A DNA stretch of 9,346 nucleotides from CAZSTA01 sp964609495 [NCBI: uncultured bacterium] (GTDB lineage Bacteria > CAZSTA01), in NCBI GenBank assembly GCA_964609495.1, contig CAZSTA010000146.1, positions 1-9,346 of the forward strand, read 5' to 3'. Under the pieces are notes generated by a model, which saw only the letters and a list, made by a program, of their open reading frames with translations, was not told the DNA's origin and ran no database searches. The position numbers and the translations under genes were made by a program. Positions 1-6,683 of the stretch are shown here, in pieces; the stretch's first letter is position 1; every line of letters starts with the position of its first letter.

Positions 1-581
1 ACATAAATATCGCCTTCCTCATCTATAGCCACGCCCCCCGGTTCATTGAACTCTCCCGATTCTATACCGAACTTTCCGATGCTCAATAGATGTGAGCCAT
101 CAGAGTGAAATTTCTGGAGGCGATGATTACAGGTATCAGCCACGTAGATATTTCCCAGATCATCTACTGCGATTCCCTCGGGGCGATCGAACTCCCCCTC
201 GGCTGAACCATATTCACCTAAGGTCAATATCAGTTCGCCTTCGGGATCGAACTTCTTTATCTGATGATTATAGGTATCAGCAACATATATATTGCCACTC
301 TTATCAAGGGCAACTCCTTGAGGATTATTTAATCCACCCTCAATAATGAGAAGTGCGGTGGCTTGAGGGCTCAATTTTTGGATACGATCGTTTCCAGTAT
401 CAGCTATGTAGATATTCCCCTCTTCATCAAGAGCTATCCCACTAGGGATATGAAACCTCCGCCTACCTAGCCCCTCCTTCTCCTCTATAGCTATGATATC
501 TTGGGAGATACAAACATAAGGGAAGAGAAGAATCGCAATGGCTATGATTATTATAATCACAATCCCTCTGCAATCAGCCAT
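1..581 (-). CDS. Exported NHL-repeat beta-propeller protein, 3' end outside the window
   Basis: The reading frame starts at ATG 581, behind a GGAAGG ribosome binding site two bases upstream, and stays open to the left edge, giving 193 residues of a longer protein. Residues 7-21 form a strongly hydrophobic segment that looks like a signal peptide or anchor. A cut after the CIS near residue 26 is plausible, and Cys24 is not in a canonical lipobox. From about residue 44 at least four NHL repeats follow, each with a core such as GNIYVADTYNH (residues 96-106) and GNIYVADTCNH (143-153), and spacers of the FGxxxGEFxxP type. NHL repeats fold as beta-propeller blades used in binding, usually extracytoplasmic, so the ligand cannot be read from sequence. 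The complete protein should carry about six repeats. It is separated from the upstream operon by 183 bp with no clear promoter, so read-through transcription is possible. Confidence 0.9.
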   Translation of the reverse strand, partial: MADCRGIVIIIIIAIAILLFPYVCISQDIIAIEEKEGLGRRRFHIPSGIALDEEGNIYIADTGNDRIQKLSPQATALLIIEGGLNNPQGVALDKSGNIYVADTYNHQIKKFDPEGELILTLGEYGSAEGEFDRPEGIAVDDLGNIYVADTCNHRLQKFHSDGSHLLSIGKFGIESGEFNEPGGVAIDEEGDIY

Positions 582-764
582 CTTCCTTCCAAAAGCGGGC
601 AATAAAACTCAAGGTAAAAAAATCCCTTCTAAAAGAAAACTTTTGCAGGTAATGAACTGAAGGTTAAAAAGTTTCCTTTTCCCTGAGATTGAAAAATAGA
701 AAGTAGGAAACGAAAATTGCTAATCAATTATGCCCGATTTTTATCTTTTATCTTAAAGAGCCAA

Positions 765-977
765 TTACCTATCACTCGATGATTCAGTGATATATTTACT
801 GATCTGAACCTCGGGCTCATAATATTCAGATGTATATTCTCTGCTCTCTATATCCCCTAAGCCCTCTTCTAAAAATTTGGAGAAGTCTAAACAGCTCTTA
901 CCTTTGACTCCCTTAACTTGAATTTGAACTTCTCCCTCCGGGCTAATCAGGATCTCTATTTCCCTCATTACGCCCAT
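765..977 (-). CDS. DUF2997 family small protein, last gene of the Ycf46/Ycf35 operon
   Basis: This 70-residue protein has the DUF2997 pattern: an N-terminal strand pair (ISPEGEVQIQVKGVKGKSC, residues 11-29), then FSKFLEEGLG (32-41), a short helix. The rest is an acidic, Tyr/Ser-rich tail. DUF2997 has no known activity, and in cyanobacteria and some other bacteria it accompanies DUF1257 (Ycf35) and a Ycf46-type ATPase, exactly as here. Two starts are possible. ATG 977 overlaps the Ycf35 gene by 10 bases and has GGTGAG three bases upstream. ATG 968 forms a TAATG stop-start junction with Ycf35 and gives MREIEILISPEG, a more typical family N-terminus. Either way translation is probably coupled to Ycf35. 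No signal peptide or membrane segment is seen. Family assignment is by remembered motif pattern. Confidence 0.85.
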   Translation of the reverse strand: MGVMREIEILISPEGEVQIQVKGVKGKSCLDFSKFLEEGLGDIESREYTSEYYEPEVQISKYITESSSDR

Positions 978-1360
978 TTTCTCACCACCAATTTGATCGT
1001 GTTATCCTCAAGAACTTCCTCCTCAGCAAAAGAGAAGCCCTTCCTCTCAACCTCCTCTTTGACTTTATGATAGGCGTATCTTCTCTTCAACTCCCTCATA
1101 AAAGGAAGGCGCTTGATAGAGGTGTAATTTTCAATTCCCCACCAGTCAGCGACTATCTCATAAATCCCTTCTTTATTTTCCCTCAGCCCTATCTCGTAAC
1201 GACTACCTGTTTTGATAACTAAATCCACCTTACGATATCGCTTTTGCCAATCCCTAACCATCAGCTCGCCTTCCTCAAAGGTATAACCCATATCAGTAAG
1301 AGCCATCTTTATAGCCGAAATATCTGTCATTTTAGTTTTAACAATTGTTAAGTGAGACAT
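968..1360 (-). CDS. ycf35: Ycf35 family protein (DUF1257)
   Basis: The product is 130 residues, close to the usual length of the Ycf35/DUF1257 family. Its hallmarks are the start MSHLTIVKTKMTDISAIKMA, YEIGLRENKEGIYEIVADWWG (residues 55-75), with the conserved DWWG, and RRYAYHKVKEEVERKGFSF (93-111) before a final strand LVVRKW. I chose ATG 1360 rather than the longer in-frame start at 1438: the family begins with MSH, a strong AAAGGAG site lies seven bases upstream of 1360, and the longer form would overlap the ATPase gene with a non-family extension. It lies 43 bases after the Ycf46 stop and its own stop overlaps the next gene. It is predicted soluble. Its biochemical role is not established, and co-occurrence suggests it works with Ycf46 and DUF2997. 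Confidence 0.93.
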   Translation of the reverse strand: MSHLTIVKTKMTDISAIKMALTDMGYTFEEGELMVRDWQKRYRKVDLVIKTGSRYEIGLRENKEGIYEIVADWWGIENYTSIKRLPFMRELKRRYAYHKVKEEVERKGFSFAEEEVLEDNTIKLVVRKWA

Positions 1361-1403
1361 ATTATAACTCCTTTTTCTCTCAAAGCTTAAATAAGCCTCG
1401 TGA

Positions 1404-3005
1404 TCACTCCCACTCGCCTCCAGCTTTCTTTCCATCAAAGCTATGAGAAGCTGATCTCGCCCTACTTTTAGCCCAATCCCTCAATCCCTCTATCTCCTCC
1501 TTCATCATTTGAGATAAAGGTATCGTTTCCTCTATACTCCTTAAGATATCATCCATTATCAGATCCCGATCCGCATCGAAAGCGTCATAAAGGGAAGATA
1601 TTATAGCCTGCTCTATCTCCGCTCCCGAGAATCCCTCAGTTCTCTCCGCCAGTAGTGGCAAGTCGAATTTGGCTGGATCTCTACCTCTCTTCCTGAGGTG
1701 AATATCGAATATCTCCACCCTTTCCTCCTGCCTCGGCAGATCGACGAAGAAGATCTCATCGAATCTTCCTCTCCTCAAAAGCTCAGGAGGCAGTTGGGAA
1801 ACATTATTGACGGTGGCGATTACGAAGACGGGTGATTTCTTCTCCTGAAGCCAGGTGATGAAAGTCCCGAAGACTCGGGAGGTGGTTCCTGCATCGGAAT
1901 AGGAGGAAGATTGAGTCCCCGCCAATCCCTTATCCATCTCATCCAACCACATAACGGTAGGGGCTATCGATTCGGCGACCTTTATCGCCTTGCGTATATT
2001 TTCCTCAGAGGCTCCAACTATTCCTCCGAATATCTTCCCCATATCAAGTCGAAGAAGGGGCAGGCGCCACAATCCAGCTACCGATTTGGCTACCAGCGAT
2101 TTTCCACATCCCATAACTCCTACTAACAAAATTCCTTTAGGTTGAGGAAGACCAAACTTTCTAGCTTTCTCCGTGAAAGCCTTAGCCCTCTTCTTCAACC
2201 AATCCTTAAGAACCTCTACCCCTCCCACCTCGGCAAAGGTATCCGAGGAATGATAATACTCTAGTATCCCTGATTTTCTAATTATCTGCTCCTTTTCAGC
2301 TAAGATTATATCAACATCGAAGTGCCCCTTTTGGATCAGGGATTTAGCGAAGACACTTTCCGCCTCTCTAGCTGTCAATCCCAAAGCGGCCTTTAGAATA
2401 CGCTCTCTCTTGTGGGGCTCTAAATTAACATCTACATTTTTATTATCCCTCATAATCTGGATTATCCCCTCTAAAGAGCCATCCAGATATTCCAACCTGG
2501 GAAGATCATAGTCGATAACCGTTATCTCCTTCTCCAACTCTAGGGGAAGTTTCAAGGTGGGAGATAGGATGATCAAAGTTTTATAAGTTTCCCGCAAAGC
2601 CTCGGTAAGATCTCTTAAACGCCTAATTACGGCTGAATCGGAGAGATAAGGATGAAAATCTTTTAGTAAGAACAGAACCTCTTGCTCATTTGAACGTAAA
2701 ATATAGTCTAATACCTTTATAGGGTCACGCGTCGGGTGTTCCTTCCTAACTTTATAGGAGGCGTTCTTGATACCATCGGTGTAGGTCCAGACGTATAATT
2801 TCTTTTTCAGTTTATCCGCGATCTTCCCCAGAGAACTCTCGACCCTCTTCTCCTCCCAAGACACTATGTATAACAGGGGATACCTGGCTTTGATAAGGAT
2901 CTTAAGTTCTTTGTCCGCCCTCTCCTCCCCAGTTTTCTCTGTAATATCTAACTCCCCTGAAAAGGGGGATAAATCTAGGGTATCCTCCTCAATCTCCACT
3001 CCCAT
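1404..3005 (-). CDS. ycf46: Ycf46-type AAA+ ATPase
   Basis: This 533-residue protein has a degenerate N-terminal ATPase-like region (about 34-170, with [17 protein letters not shown]) and a complete classical AAA module (about 255-475). Visible motifs are Walker A GVMGCGKS (296-303), Walker B VMWLDEMD (351-358), sensor 1 ATVNN (397-401), the RRGRFDE arginine-finger segment (411-417) and GFSGAEIE (458-465, sensor-2 region). The module should therefore bind and hydrolyse ATP and probably forms a hexamer. The N-terminal region plus single AAA module, and length, match Ycf46, a plastid/cyanobacterial family also found in other bacteria. Its role is poorly known. A basic tail follows residue 510. 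ATG 3005 has a GAGGTG site upstream. The gene lies 48 bases after the band 7 gene and 43 before Ycf35, so co-transcription is very likely. The substrate is unknown. Confidence 0.95.
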   Translation of the reverse strand: MGVEIEEDTLDLSPFSGELDITEKTGEERADKELKILIKARYPLLYIVSWEEKRVESSLGKIADKLKKKLYVWTYTDGIKNASYKVRKEHPTRDPIKVLDYILRSNEQEVLFLLKDFHPYLSDSAVIRRLRDLTEALRETYKTLIILSPTLKLPLELEKEITVIDYDLPRLEYLDGSLEGIIQIMRDNKNVDVNLEPHKRERILKAALGLTAREAESVFAKSLIQKGHFDVDIILAEKEQIIRKSGILEYYHSSDTFAEVGGVEVLKDWLKKRAKAFTEKARKFGLPQPKGILLVGVMGCGKSLVAKSVAGLWRLPLLRLDMGKIFGGIVGASEENIRKAIKVAESIAPTVMWLDEMDKGLAGTQSSSYSDAGTTSRVFGTFITWLQEKKSPVFVIATVNNVSQLPPELLRRGRFDEIFFVDLPRQEERVEIFDIHLRKRGRDPAKFDLPLLAERTEGFSGAEIEQAIISSLYDAFDADRDLIMDDILRSIEETIPLSQMMKEEIEGLRDWAKSRARSASHSFDGKKAGGEWE

Positions 3006-3053
3006 AATAGATCACACCTCTATCTCGTCATATCAGACGCCCAGCAGCTATTT

Positions 3054-4061
3054 TTACCTCTCCTCTTCACGCCTCATGAATTCGCCTGGATTTAAGAGAA
3101 GATTATCGCTCGAGGGGACAACTAATAATTGCACGTCCTCAGCCAACTTATTGATCCACATATACTGAAGAAGTTCGGGATTATTTTTGACGATCTCATT
3201 GATCCTCTTGAAGGCATCGACCTCTCCCCTAGCCTCGATCAATCTCGCCTCAGCTTCCTTCTCCCTCTGCTGTTTAACATATTCCAGTCTCTTAATCTCT
3301 TGCTTAGCCTCGGCTTCCTTCTCCAGAGCTTGCATAAAATCACTGGGAAAAGAGAATTCCTGAATCAAAGTCTTATCACATATTAACCACTTTTCGGCCA
3401 GACGATTAGCTAATTCGATAAAGATTCTTTCCTGAATATTAGCCCTTTCCTTGCTGTATATATCAAAGACCTTATATCGGGAGGTTACCATCCTAACAAC
3501 GTTAAGAATCTCCGGATTTATTATCTTCTCCTCATAATTACTACCCACTTTTTTATGGATATCAGGCAACTTTTCGGGATCTAAGCGGTAGAAGACCGAG
3601 ATATCAACCCCCACCTTTAGCCCATCTGCGGTGGTAGCCCAAATCCAACTATCCTCTTCTTCCTTCTTCCCGGTCCCTCTCTCAGCAATCTCCTTAGTCC
3701 CCTTACCCTTCGAGATCGAATAATTTTGAATGCGGACATCATACCTAGTGACTTTCTCGACAAAGGGGAGGATGAAATGGACCCCCTCTCCTAGGGTCTC
3801 ACCAGATACCCCATACCACATATTGAATATGACGCCTCTCTTCCCAGGCTCAATTACCACCATGCTAGGCAGGAGAACGAATATAAGAAAGAGGAAAATT
3901 ACAAGCAAGGGAAGATATCTTCGGAAGGGTGAGAGATCAAGGCTGGATCTAGAAGCGGTGTCGGTTGGCCCTCTTCGCCTCCTCTCGAGGCTGTTAAGAT
4001 ATCGAGCAACTAAGAAACCTATCGAGGCTATAAATAATATTATGAATATTGCACTTGCCAT
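3054..4061 (-). CDS. Band 7/SPFH (prohibitin-like) membrane protein
   Basis: This is the first gene of the Ycf46 operon. The 335-residue product has two hydrophobic segments (about residues 2-20 and 50-69) joined by a short basic linker with RRRR. A band 7/SPFH domain follows (about 67-245, beginning VVIEPGKRGVIFNMWYG), then a charged, Ala/Glu/Arg-rich coiled coil (about 243-292: EKEAEAKQEIKRLEYVKQQR) and a short tail. Family members assemble into membrane rings or scaffolds, and prohibitins regulate AAA proteases. A highly charged insert (about 117-137) interrupts the early SPFH domain. ATG 4061 is preferred because GGAG lies nine bases upstream. The alternative ATG 4070 sits directly against that GGAG. 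It is probably transcribed from the consensus promoter about 35 bases upstream. Prohibitin-like is safer than calling it a true prohibitin, HflK or HflC. Confidence 0.92.
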   Translation of the reverse strand: MASAIFIILFIASIGFLVARYLNSLERRRRGPTDTASRSSLDLSPFRRYLPLLVIFLFLIFVLLPSMVVIEPGKRGVIFNMWYGVSGETLGEGVHFILPFVEKVTRYDVRIQNYSISKGKGTKEIAERGTGKKEEEDSWIWATTADGLKVGVDISVFYRLDPEKLPDIHKKVGSNYEEKIINPEILNVVRMVTSRYKVFDIYSKERANIQERIFIELANRLAEKWLICDKTLIQEFSFPSDFMQALEKEAEAKQEIKRLEYVKQQREKEAEARLIEARGEVDAFKRINEIVKNNPELLQYMWINKLAEDVQLLVVPSSDNLLLNPGEFMRREEER

Positions 4062-4096
4062 AATCGTCATCTCCGATGACTTACTACTCCATCTAT

Positions 4097-4125
4097 ATTA
4101 TAACACAATAAGGGTCAACTGTCAA
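4097..4125 (-). promoter_or_regulatory. Sigma-70 promoter of the band 7-ycf46-ycf35-DUF2997 operon
   Basis: Read on the minus strand, a perfect -35 TTGACA (4125-4120) is followed 17 bases later by a perfect -10 TATAAT (4102-4097), with an extended TG at the right place. Transcription should start near 4090, leaving a leader of about 30 bases before ATG 4061. It lies in the short gap behind the flavoprotein gene. Confidence 0.88.
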
Positions 4126-4132
4126 TCTAAAT

Positions 4133-4151
4133 TATCTCAAATTATGAGATA
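4133..4151 (-). repeat. Short inverted repeat over the end of the flavoprotein gene
   Basis: Seven-base arms TATCTCA and TGAGATA flank a five-base spacer. The dyad spans the stop codon of the gene ending at 4142 and lies seven bases upstream of the -35 of the next operon. On the minus strand a short ATTT follows it. It could be a weak AT-rich terminator or an operator site. The stem is too AT-rich for a confident terminator. Confidence 0.4.
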
Positions 4152-5293
4152 CCTATCATCTCAATTGCCTTTTGGGGACAAAGCTCTACACACAATCCAC
4201 AACCATCACACTTATCGGAGATGTAATAGGCTTGCTCATCCTTCCTCGGAGCCTGATAGATACATACTCGGGCGCATATACCGCAGGAAGTGCATCTATC
4301 CGCATTTATCGAGGCTCTCCTAGTATGCCTTCTATCAACTTCCCTCAATCCTAATATCCTGTTACACACCGAACCTCTGAACTCGTCTATAGTTTCGTAT
4401 CCTTTCCTCTCCATCCATTGTGTCAATTCGCAATTGAATTTCTCTATGACCTCGTAGCCCCTCATTATGATAGCGGTGCAAATCTGAACAGTAGTCGCTC
4501 CTGCTAAGAGATATTTCACCACATCATTGCCAGATGATACCCCCCCACTGCCGCTTATGGGAATCGAGAGGACCGGTGAGATGGCACTTATCCAGCGTAG
4601 GGGATACTGAATAGCCCAGGGACCTCCGTGTCCAGCATATCCCTTGTGCATCACTGGTTCTTCAAGTTCTGTATCTATCTCCAATCCAGTTAGGCGATTA
4701 AAGATAACCACCGCGGAAGCTCCAGCCGCCTCCAGACTCTTAGAGACCGCCAGGGGATTAGTGGATTGAGGAGTCTGCTTTGGAATCAGGGGAAGAGAGG
4801 TGTTTTGCCCGACTAATTTAGTGGTATCGACCATTTCTCCGATAACATCTCGATCAGACATTATAATCGGGCCGTGAGGACAGGAGAGATTCAACTCCAG
4901 GGCAGACGCCCCCGCCTCCTCCACAAGCTTGGCATAGGAGACCCATCCCTCCTCAGTTGAACAGCTTATACTAGCGATAACTGGTATCTCCAATTCCCTC
5001 TTCGCTCTCGCTATCTCCTCCGCATACTCCTCTGGTCCATATTCACTTGCCTGCTCATAAGAGTAAAGGGAGAAATTTCTATAATTCGCAAGGTTATGAC
5101 GTATGATCTTGAATCTAGGAGTGGGAGAGATTCTAGTTACCTCTTCCTCGAAGAGAGTCTTGACCACCACCGCCCCGACTCCCTTATCCTCAGCCTTCTT
5201 CATCCTCTCCACCGTTCCCGTTGTCCCAGCAGGAGCGGCTATAATAGGATTCCTTAACTTTAACCCCACGTAGTTCGTCGTTAGATCGATCAT
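4142..5293 (-). CDS. PreA/dihydroorotate dehydrogenase-like flavoprotein with two 4Fe-4S clusters
   Basis: The 383-residue protein is an FMN-binding TIM barrel (about 1-310) with a C-terminal bacterial ferredoxin domain (about 325-375). The barrel carries LELNLSCPHG (132-141), with Cys138 at the catalytic position of dihydropyrimidine/dihydroorotate dehydrogenases, and the phosphate-binding GSGGV (248-252). The ferredoxin part has two CxxCxxCxxxC motifs: Cys334/337/340/344 and Cys362/365/368/372. The nearest well-known architecture is PreA, the catalytic subunit of bacterial dihydropyrimidine dehydrogenase, which takes electrons from a PreT-type NAD(P)H subunit. No PreT gene lies nearby, so the substrate and donor are uncertain. 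The ribosome binding site AAGGAG is seven bases upstream of ATG 5293 and overlaps the stop of the preceding nucleotidyltransferase gene, suggesting translational coupling. Confidence 0.92.
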   Translation of the reverse strand: MIDLTTNYVGLKLRNPIIAAPAGTTGTVERMKKAEDKGVGAVVVKTLFEEEVTRISPTPRFKIIRHNLANYRNFSLYSYEQASEYGPEEYAEEIARAKRELEIPVIASISCSTEEGWVSYAKLVEEAGASALELNLSCPHGPIIMSDRDVIGEMVDTTKLVGQNTSLPLIPKQTPQSTNPLAVSKSLEAAGASAVVIFNRLTGLEIDTELEEPVMHKGYAGHGGPWAIQYPLRWISAISPVLSIPISGSGGVSSGNDVVKYLLAGATTVQICTAIIMRGYEVIEKFNCELTQWMERKGYETIDEFRGSVCNRILGLREVDRRHTRRASINADRCTSCGICARVCIYQAPRKDEQAYYISDKCDGCGLCVELCPQKAIEMIGIS

Positions 5294-5304
5294 CGAAGAT
5301 CTCC

Positions 5305-6129
5305 TTACAAATTTTCAATATTTTCCACATAATATTCAAAGGGGCAATCGGGAATGAGCCCTTCTTCCCTCAATTTATCAGATATGTCTTGATAGAGCTT
5401 CTTCAGAATTTCCAATCTCCTCTTAACATCATCTTCACTGAGGGATCTCGATAACAGTCCCTCCTCAATTCGCTCTCGATAATTGGCGGGTAGCCATGGT
5501 AGGGAGTAAGAGCGGTAAAGTTTCCTATATTCCCAAGGCATGAAGATTCGGTTATAAGCATAAAGACTCTCTAATATCTCATCCACTGCTATATTTAATA
5601 AGTAATGAGCTTGCAGGGCTCCTCCCCTCTCTATCCACATCATAAGACGCCACTCGGTCAAGTAGTAATCTATTCTGATCTCATTCTCGATCAGGCGATC
5701 TAACCTGAGCTTTTCTGGATACACCAATTTATCATTTAACAGTTCTCTAATCTGTCCCTCGCGGTCAAAGATTATTATTCCCTCTGCTAATTCGCTCTTC
5801 TCCGCTTCCTTCCATTCTCTTCTCCTCTCCTTCTCAAGGTCTAATCTCTTAGCATCGATCTGAACGCCTGGATGTTCATCCCATATAGAGAAATATTCCC
5901 TTGTCTTTGGGTCCCATATAAACTCATGAGGCATAATGTCCTTCCTAAAAGGGTTGAGAAATACCGTGATATCTATATCCGAATCCTCTCTCGCGTCCCC
6001 GGTAGCCACACTTCCAGTTAAGACCACCCCTCTAACCCCGGGATGTCCCTCTAACTCGGTGTGGATATAATTCTCGAGCTGTTCCCTCTTTCTCAGAATG
6101 TGTTCTTTGCTCCTACGCTCATCCGTCAT
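5305..6129 (-). CDS. Nucleotidyltransferase-fold protein (Pol beta superfamily) with helical C-terminal domain
   Basis: With the start at ATG 6129 the product has 274 residues. The N-terminal domain shows the Pol beta-superfamily signature: GS at residues 39-40, then REDSDID at 47-53, with metal-binding Asp51 and Asp53. A likely third carboxylate is Asp92 in VQIDAKRLD. Residues from about 140 to the end are helical and rich in aromatic and charged residues, resembling accessory helical domains in this superfamily. The transferred nucleotide and target are unknown: antibiotic or protein nucleotidylation and toxin-like roles are all possible. No separate HEPN antitoxin partner gene is seen. ATG 6129 has AAGGGG four bases upstream. 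The in-frame ATG 6159 has no good site. It is the first gene of a two-gene operon, 11 bases before the flavoprotein, with a perfect promoter 74 bases upstream of the start. Confidence 0.88.
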   Translation of the reverse strand: MTDERRSKEHILRKREQLENYIHTELEGHPGVRGVVLTGSVATGDAREDSDIDITVFLNPFRKDIMPHEFIWDPKTREYFSIWDEHPGVQIDAKRLDLEKERRREWKEAEKSELAEGIIIFDREGQIRELLNDKLVYPEKLRLDRLIENEIRIDYYLTEWRLMMWIERGGALQAHYLLNIAVDEILESLYAYNRIFMPWEYRKLYRSYSLPWLPANYRERIEEGLLSRSLSEDDVKRRLEILKKLYQDISDKLREEGLIPDCPFEYYVENIENL

Positions 6130-6202
6130 ACTGCCCCTTCCCCCTAAGATATTCCTCATAAAAATATCGGGGAGACTAGTCCAATCGCTTTATACTAACA
6201 TT

Positions 6203-6231
6203 ATTATACTTCATCGATCTAATGATGTCAA
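6203..6231 (-). promoter_or_regulatory. Sigma-70 promoter of the nucleotidyltransferase-flavoprotein operon
   Basis: On the minus strand TTGACA (6231-6226) is followed after exactly 17 bases by TATAAT (6208-6203). The expected start near 6196 leaves a leader of about 65 bases before ATG 6129. Confidence 0.87.
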
Positions 6232-6319
6232 CTTGAAAAATACTAGTAATTTTCTCCTACTCTACATCATAGTATCAGAACTATCGCAATACGAAGTATA
6301 GACTAAATAGAATATATAA

Positions 6320-6341
6320 CCCTACGAATGAATTCGTAGGG
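6320..6341. repeat. 22-bp palindromic element
   Basis: Nine-base perfect arms CCCTACGAA and TTCGTAGGG enclose a TGAA spacer. As RNA it would fold into a stable hairpin in either direction. No good T-run follows on either strand, so it is not an obvious terminator. Such short palindromes with GGG/CCC ends resemble REP-type elements or the subterminal hairpins of IS200/IS605 elements, but no transposase is present in the window. Confidence 0.65.
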
Positions 6342-6378
6342 CAGTGATCACATATCCAGTTTTACTCACCACTTTCAA
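6322..6378 (-). other. 18-codon ORF behind a promoter and strong ribosome binding site; likely truncated gene start or leader peptide
   Basis: From TTG 6378 the frame encodes 18 residues (LKVVSKTGYVITALRIHS) and stops at TAG 6322, inside the palindrome at 6320-6341. GTG codons at 6372 and 6369 are alternative starts. An AGGAGG site lies at 6389-6384 and a promoter at 6414-6442, so the transcription and translation signals are of gene quality while the product is tiny. The last six codons and stop come from the palindrome itself. The simplest reading is a former gene start cut by insertion of the palindrome. A leader peptide with a downstream hairpin is the alternative. No homology is recognised. 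Confidence 0.3.
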
Positions 6379-6383
6379 CCTCA

Positions 6384-6389
6384 CCTCCT
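6384..6389 (-). promoter_or_regulatory. Strong ribosome binding site of the 18-codon ORF
   Basis: AGGAGG on the minus strand, within AGAGGAGGTGAGG, lies five bases before TTG 6378 and eleven before GTG 6372. It is as good as the sites of the confident genes, yet no full-length gene follows. Confidence 0.5.
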
Positions 6390-6413
6390 CTAGTCTCGTC
6401 TATCTCTATGGAT

Positions 6414-6442
6414 ATTATAACTCAAAATTTACATAATAGCAA
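6414..6442 (-). promoter_or_regulatory. Sigma-70 promoter in the gene-poor region
   Basis: On the minus strand TTGCTA (6442-6437; four of six consensus bases) is followed after 17 bases by a perfect TATAAT (6419-6414). Spacing matches the other promoters in the window. It would transcribe the 18-codon ORF and palindrome and could read on towards the nucleotidyltransferase operon. Confidence 0.6.
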
Positions 6443-6683
6443 GTGCCATAATCCCGCTCCTACAGTAGATTTTTGGTATCTTCTATCCTTGCTCTACAAT
6501 CGACATAAGATGCACACAGATGCCCGTGGTTGCTTTCAAATTGACCGGGGCATTATAAAAAAACATAGCCTTAAATCGCTTTATTTTAGCTCATATCAGT
6601 TTTATCACTCTATATCTAACTCTTCATACTCTGATGTTAACAATATTCTTTCTCTCGGCCTCATCACCTTACCACAAATAAAT
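6443..6683. other. Non-coding stretch downstream of the URO-D-family gene
   Basis: I see no convincing gene here. The plus-strand frame from 6408 to 6767 lacks a ribosome binding site, has no family pattern and runs antisense into the URO-D-family gene. Minus-strand frames are broken by stops. An imperfect stem pairs ATGCCC (6520-6525) with GGGCAT (6548-6553), extended by GGT/ACC (6528-6530 with 6544-6546) across small bulges. A seven-base A run follows on the plus strand. No clear terminator for the URO-D-family gene is seen. Confidence 0.5.

Noticed and set aside
1361-1438. N-terminal extension of Ycf35 to ATG 1438
   Set aside because: It would overlap the ATPase gene and add residues foreign to the family. 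ATG 1360 has the AAAGGAG site and gives the family start MSH.
6289-6301. loxP-arm-like ATACGAAGTAT in the gap
   Set aside because: Only a partial half-site is present, with no facing second arm and no recombinase gene. It is most likely chance.
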